DNA of 8,283 nucleotides from CAVPRW01 sp046727435 [NCBI: bacterium]. Lineage in GTDB: Bacteria > Tectomicrobia > Entotheonellia > J063. The stretch spans positions 1-8,283 of the forward strand of contig JBKPCR010000268.1 in assembly GCA_046727435.1 (NCBI GenBank). The letters run 5' to 3'. The notes below the pieces were generated by a model that saw only the letters and a program-made list of their open reading frames with translations, made no database searches and had not been told where the DNA came from. This document shows, piece after piece, positions 6,068 through 8,283 of the stretch (positions are counted from its first letter, which is position 1; the number at the start of each line of letters is the position of its first letter). The position numbers and the translations under genes are program-made.

Positions 6068-7570
6068 ATGCAAGAGGAAGCGCACAAACTGACGACGGCA
6101 TCAGGACGGCCTTACGTCGAGAACGACAATACTCTGACCGTGGGCCCACGCGGGCCGATCCTACTCCAGGATTACATCCTGCACGAAAAGATGGCGCACT
6201 TCAACCGCGAACGCATCCCCGAGCGCGTGGTGCACGCCAAGGGGGCAGGCGCATACGGCACGTTTACGGTGACGCACGATATCATGACCTATACGCGGGC
6301 GAAGCTGTTCAATCAGATTGGCCAACAAACACGGGTGTTCGTACGCTTCTCCACGGTGGGTGGGGAGAAGGGCAGTGCCGACACCGAGCGTGACCCGCGC
6401 GGGTTTGCGGTAAAGTTCTATACCGCGGACGGCAACTGGGACCTGGTCGGCAACAATACGCCGATTTTCTTTGTGAAGGACCCCAAAAAATTTGGCGATT
6501 TTATCCACACCCAAAAGCGCGACCCGCGTACCAACTGCAAGAGCCCGACCATGATGTGGGATTTCTGGTCGCTCAACCCTGAGAGCCTGCACCAGGTGCT
6601 GATCCTCATGAGCGACCGCGGCACGCCATACAGCCATCGGTACATGAACGGCTACGGCAGCCATACGTTCTCGCTCCTGAATGTCAGAAACGAGCGCACC
6701 TGGGTGAAGTTTCACTTCAAGACGCGGCAGGGCATCAAGAACTTGACCCATGCAGAAGCGCTGGCGATTCGGGGCCAGGATCCTGACTGGGCGCAGCGCG
6801 ACCTAGTGGAAGCGATCGACCGCGGCGACTACCCGCAGTGGGCGCTCAAGATCCAGGTCATGACTGAGGCTCAGGCCAAAACCTTCCGCTGGAATCCATT
6901 CGACCTCACAAAGATCTGGCCGCACGGAGAGTTCCCGCTCATCGACGTGGGTATCATGGAGCTCAACGAGGTCCCGGCCAATTACTTCGCCGACGTCGAG
7001 CAGGCGGCGTTTGCGCCGGCCCACGTGGTAGATGGCATCAGCTACTCGCCGGACAAGATGCTGCAGGGGCGTCTGCTATCGTACCCCGACGCACACCGTT
7101 ACCGTTTGGGGGTCAACTATGAACAGCTCCCGGTCAACAAGTGCCCCTTCGCCGTAGCCAATTATCAGCGCGACGGCTTCATGCGAGCCGACGGCAACGG
7201 CGGCAGCAGCGCGAACTACTGGCCGAACAGCTTCGATGACATGACAATCGACCCGAATTACAAAGAGCCAGCGCTTGCCCTGGAATCGACGGTTGCCGAC
7301 TGGTACGACCGCAACGCCCCTGGCGAAGACGACCACTATACGCAGCCGGGGAATCTCTTCCGCCACGTGCTGACAGACGCTGACCGACAGCACCTGATTC
7401 ACAACATCGTGGTGTCGATGCAGGGGATCACCGGTCCCAAGCGCGACGCGATCATCTACCGCCAGCTGTGCCACTTCTGCCGCGCCGATATCCAACTTGG
7501 TATGCGGGTCGCCGCAGGCCTGGGCGTTGATGTCGGCGGGCTCTTGCCAAGCGCAGGGGTTCGGGCATGA
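6068..7570 (+). CDS. katA: Monofunctional haem catalase (small-subunit type)
   Basis: This 500-residue cytoplasmic enzyme converts hydrogen peroxide to water and oxygen. All key residues are present. His56 in the active-site signature (FNRERIPERVVHAKGAGA, 45-62) and Asn129 in VGNNTP are the distal catalytic pair. Tyr339 in RLLSYPDAH (335-343) is the proximal haem ligand. The spacing His-Asn 73 and His-Tyr 283 equals that of mammalian catalase. Length fits clade 3 small-subunit catalases (about 480-500); the large-subunit C-terminal flavodoxin-like domain is absent. An unusual CHFC (Cys468, Cys471) sits in the C-terminal helical region, where I would expect non-cysteine residues. The purine run AAAGGGGG at 6055-6062 supports the start. 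It is divergent from oxyR, with an OxyR-like site between them, so peroxide induction is expected. Confidence 0.97.
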   Translation: MQEEAHKLTTASGRPYVENDNTLTVGPRGPILLQDYILHEKMAHFNRERIPERVVHAKGAGAYGTFTVTHDIMTYTRAKLFNQIGQQTRVFVRFSTVGGEKGSADTERDPRGFAVKFYTADGNWDLVGNNTPIFFVKDPKKFGDFIHTQKRDPRTNCKSPTMMWDFWSLNPESLHQVLILMSDRGTPYSHRYMNGYGSHTFSLLNVRNERTWVKFHFKTRQGIKNLTHAEALAIRGQDPDWAQRDLVEAIDRGDYPQWALKIQVMTEAQAKTFRWNPFDLTKIWPHGEFPLIDVGIMELNEVPANYFADVEQAAFAPAHVVDGISYSPDKMLQGRLLSYPDAHRYRLGVNYEQLPVNKCPFAVANYQRDGFMRADGNGGSSANYWPNSFDDMTIDPNYKEPALALESTVADWYDRNAPGEDDHYTQPGNLFRHVLTDADRQHLIHNIVVSMQGITGPKRDAIIYRQLCHFCRADIQLGMRVAAGLGVDVGGLLPSAGVRA

Positions 7571-7602
7571 TATGAATTTCGGTCGAATGTTATGCATAGA
7601 TA

Positions 7603-7646
7603 TGCTCTTCTGAGGGCAAGGTCGGACTAGCCGCCTCAGGAGAGCA
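7603..7646 (+). repeat. 13-pair inverted repeat after the catalase gene
   Basis: TGCTCTTCTGAGG (7603-7615) pairs with CCTCAGGAGAGCA (7634-7646) over 13 positions with one G-U pair (7609 with 7640) and an 18-base loop. It starts 32 bases after the catalase stop. No T-run follows on either strand. The right arm contains AGGAGA, the Shine-Dalgarno of the short ORF at 7651, so in RNA it would hide that site. This is the strongest inverted repeat in the window. Confidence 0.6.
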
Positions 7647-7650
7647 AGCC

Positions 7651-7704
7651 ATGCGCAAACCTCTACCGATTATCCACGAGGAACCTTTGAGCAAAGTCCC
7701 ATAA
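7651..7704 (+). pseudogene. 17-codon ORF, possible remnant of an IS630-like or helix-turn-helix protein N-terminus
   Basis: ATG 7651 has AGGAGA seven bases upstream and opens a 17-residue frame, MRKPLPIIHEEPLSKVP, ended by TAA. The first dozen residues resemble the N-terminus I associate with IS630-type transposases and related helix-turn-helix proteins (…LPIIHE…PEEL). After the stop the frame reads on for about 43 codons without familiar motifs, so a frameshift alone does not restore a transposase. It may be a genuine leader peptide or chance. The family resemblance is from memory and short. Confidence 0.28.
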
Positions 7705-7881
7705 CAGAAGGTGAGCAGGTCAATTCGTGCGTGTTCGATTGCACACACGATTGCGAAACTGCCGGAGGGTCGCTTGCGGCGTCCGGGTAGGCCGCTTTTA
7801 GAACCGGCCATCAACCGCGAACCGGTGCGCGCCTAGGGCAGGAGGGCGGACAGGGTGAAAAAGCTAGGTTCGCTATAGGGC

Positions 7882-8283
7882 TCACTTCGCCTGATAGCTG
7901 AACTTCTGCCCGCCGATGGTGGCCTCCAACATCGCACCGCTGATGGGGATCACCACTACCGCGACACCGTCGACGAAAGTGGCATTGGTAGCGACCCCCG
8001 ACTCGAGCACCACGGCCGAGGCGTCGGCGCCAAAGTTGAGCGACTCCGCCTTGAATCGGTCCAAGGCAGCCTTGTCCTCGAAGACGAGCAGCTCGCTAAA
8101 GGTCTGGGCTCCTGCCTGTAGGCCCACCGAGGCCTGCGAGAGGTCGCTATAGCCGATGTGCCGCCCCTGCTCGTACACCACCCCCTGGCCGTGGGCGCCG
8201 CCCACGATGAGGCCCCCCTTGGTCACCTTGGGGAAGACTGTATAGCCGTAGCCCCTCCTGACCACCTCTGCCAGCGAGGGGTC
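7882..8283 (-). CDS. SYLF (YSC84/Ysc84-like) lipid-binding domain protein, 5' end off window
   Basis: The minus frame is open from the right edge for 133 codons to TGA at 7882-7884. It matches the C-terminal part of the SYLF domain (DUF500, Ysc84 actin-binding family). Near the edge GYGYTVFPKV is followed by KGGLIVGGAHGQGVVYE, then VGLQAGAQTFSE, FEDKAALDRFK, and the closing ATIGGQKFSYQ. Eukaryotic SYLF proteins bind phosphoinositides; bacterial ones are typically small exported proteins of about 180-250 residues with unknown roles, often linked to the cell envelope. The GTG at 8265 is inside the domain and is not the real start, since coding similarity (DPSLAEVV) continues to the edge. A signal peptide would lie outside the window. 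Confidence 0.88.
   Translation of the reverse strand, partial: DPSLAEVVRRGYGYTVFPKVTKGGLIVGGAHGQGVVYEQGRHIGYSDLSQASVGLQAGAQTFSELLVFEDKAALDRFKAESLNFGADASAVVLESGVATNATFVDGVAVVVIPISGAMLEATIGGQKFSYQAK

Larger units (their letters stand above)
7571..7881. other. Structured gene-free region behind the catalase
   Basis: These 311 bases contain no full gene. They hold a 13-pair stem-loop (7603-7646), a 17-codon ORF with a good Shine-Dalgarno (7651-7704), a hairpin TCGTGCGTG/CACACACGA with one mismatch (7725-7750), and a GC-rich hairpin CCGGA/TCCGG with inner GTCG/CGGC pairs (7762-7786) followed ten bases later by TTTT. The 74-codon minus ORF at 7590-7814 has no recognisable content. The region could be a degenerate mobile element, a structured RNA, or the catalase 3' end. 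The sequence does not decide. Confidence 0.5.

Noticed and set aside
6161-6751. Minus-strand ORF of 196 codons inside the catalase gene
   Set aside because: It is antisense to a fully conserved catalase reading frame; long antisense frames are expected in GC-rich genes with strong codon bias.
7590-7814. Minus-strand ORF of 74 codons behind the catalase
   Set aside because: Composition and sequence do not resemble a protein family; it overlaps the stem-loop and the plus-strand short ORF, and its length is within chance at this GC.
7850-7881. Intrinsic terminator for the SYLF gene (five T residues on the minus strand near 7858-7862)
   Set aside because: No stem of useful length precedes the T-run.

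Overview
The window looks like chromosomal DNA of a free-living Gram-negative bacterium. Coding density is ordinary, Shine-Dalgarno spacing is normal, and base composition is fairly GC-rich apart from one gene. A MlaC-type protein implies an outer membrane. I cannot fix the lineage. The gene content would fit Nitrospirota, Methylomirabilota/NC10-like bacteria or Proteobacteria, and this is only an impression. I saw no tRNA, rRNA, CRISPR array, complete insertion sequence or phage gene.

Layout: (1) 1-1279, minus strand: most of an MmgE/PrpD family protein (426 codons visible, C-terminus off the left edge). (2) 1280-1646: divergent intergenic region with a candidate promoter on each strand. (3) 1647-2831, plus: metal-dependent amidohydrolase of the TIM-barrel Amidohydro_2 type. 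(4) 3078-3770, plus: small, AT-richer SAM-dependent methyltransferase-like gene, followed by a stem-loop. (5) 3921-4574, minus: exported MlaC/Ttg2D/HpnM family protein, convergent with (4). (6) 4575-4891: gene-free stretch downstream of oxyR. (7) 4892-5827, minus: OxyR-type LysR regulator with both redox cysteines. (8) 5828-6067: divergent control region with an OxyR-like operator next to a candidate sigma70 promoter. (9) 6068-7570, plus: monofunctional haem catalase. (10) 7571-7881: gene-free but rich in inverted repeats, with a 17-codon ORF that may be the start of a lost transposase. (11) 7882-8283, minus: C-terminal part of a SYLF/YSC84 lipid-binding domain protein, running off the right edge.

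The clearest functional unit is oxyR with the catalase. Peroxide would oxidise Cys199/Cys208 of OxyR, which would act from the A-tract-containing operator at about 5847-5882 to switch on the catalase promoter. The MmgE/PrpD and amidohydrolase genes are back to back and may belong to one organic-acid catabolic pathway, but no substrate can be read from the sequence. The methyltransferase, MlaC-like and SYLF genes look like unrelated neighbours. I did not find a convincing new multi-gene system. The most unusual signals are small: the structured region behind the catalase, hairpins touching two ribosome-binding sites, a CxxC in the catalase tail, and the compositional contrast of the methyltransferase.
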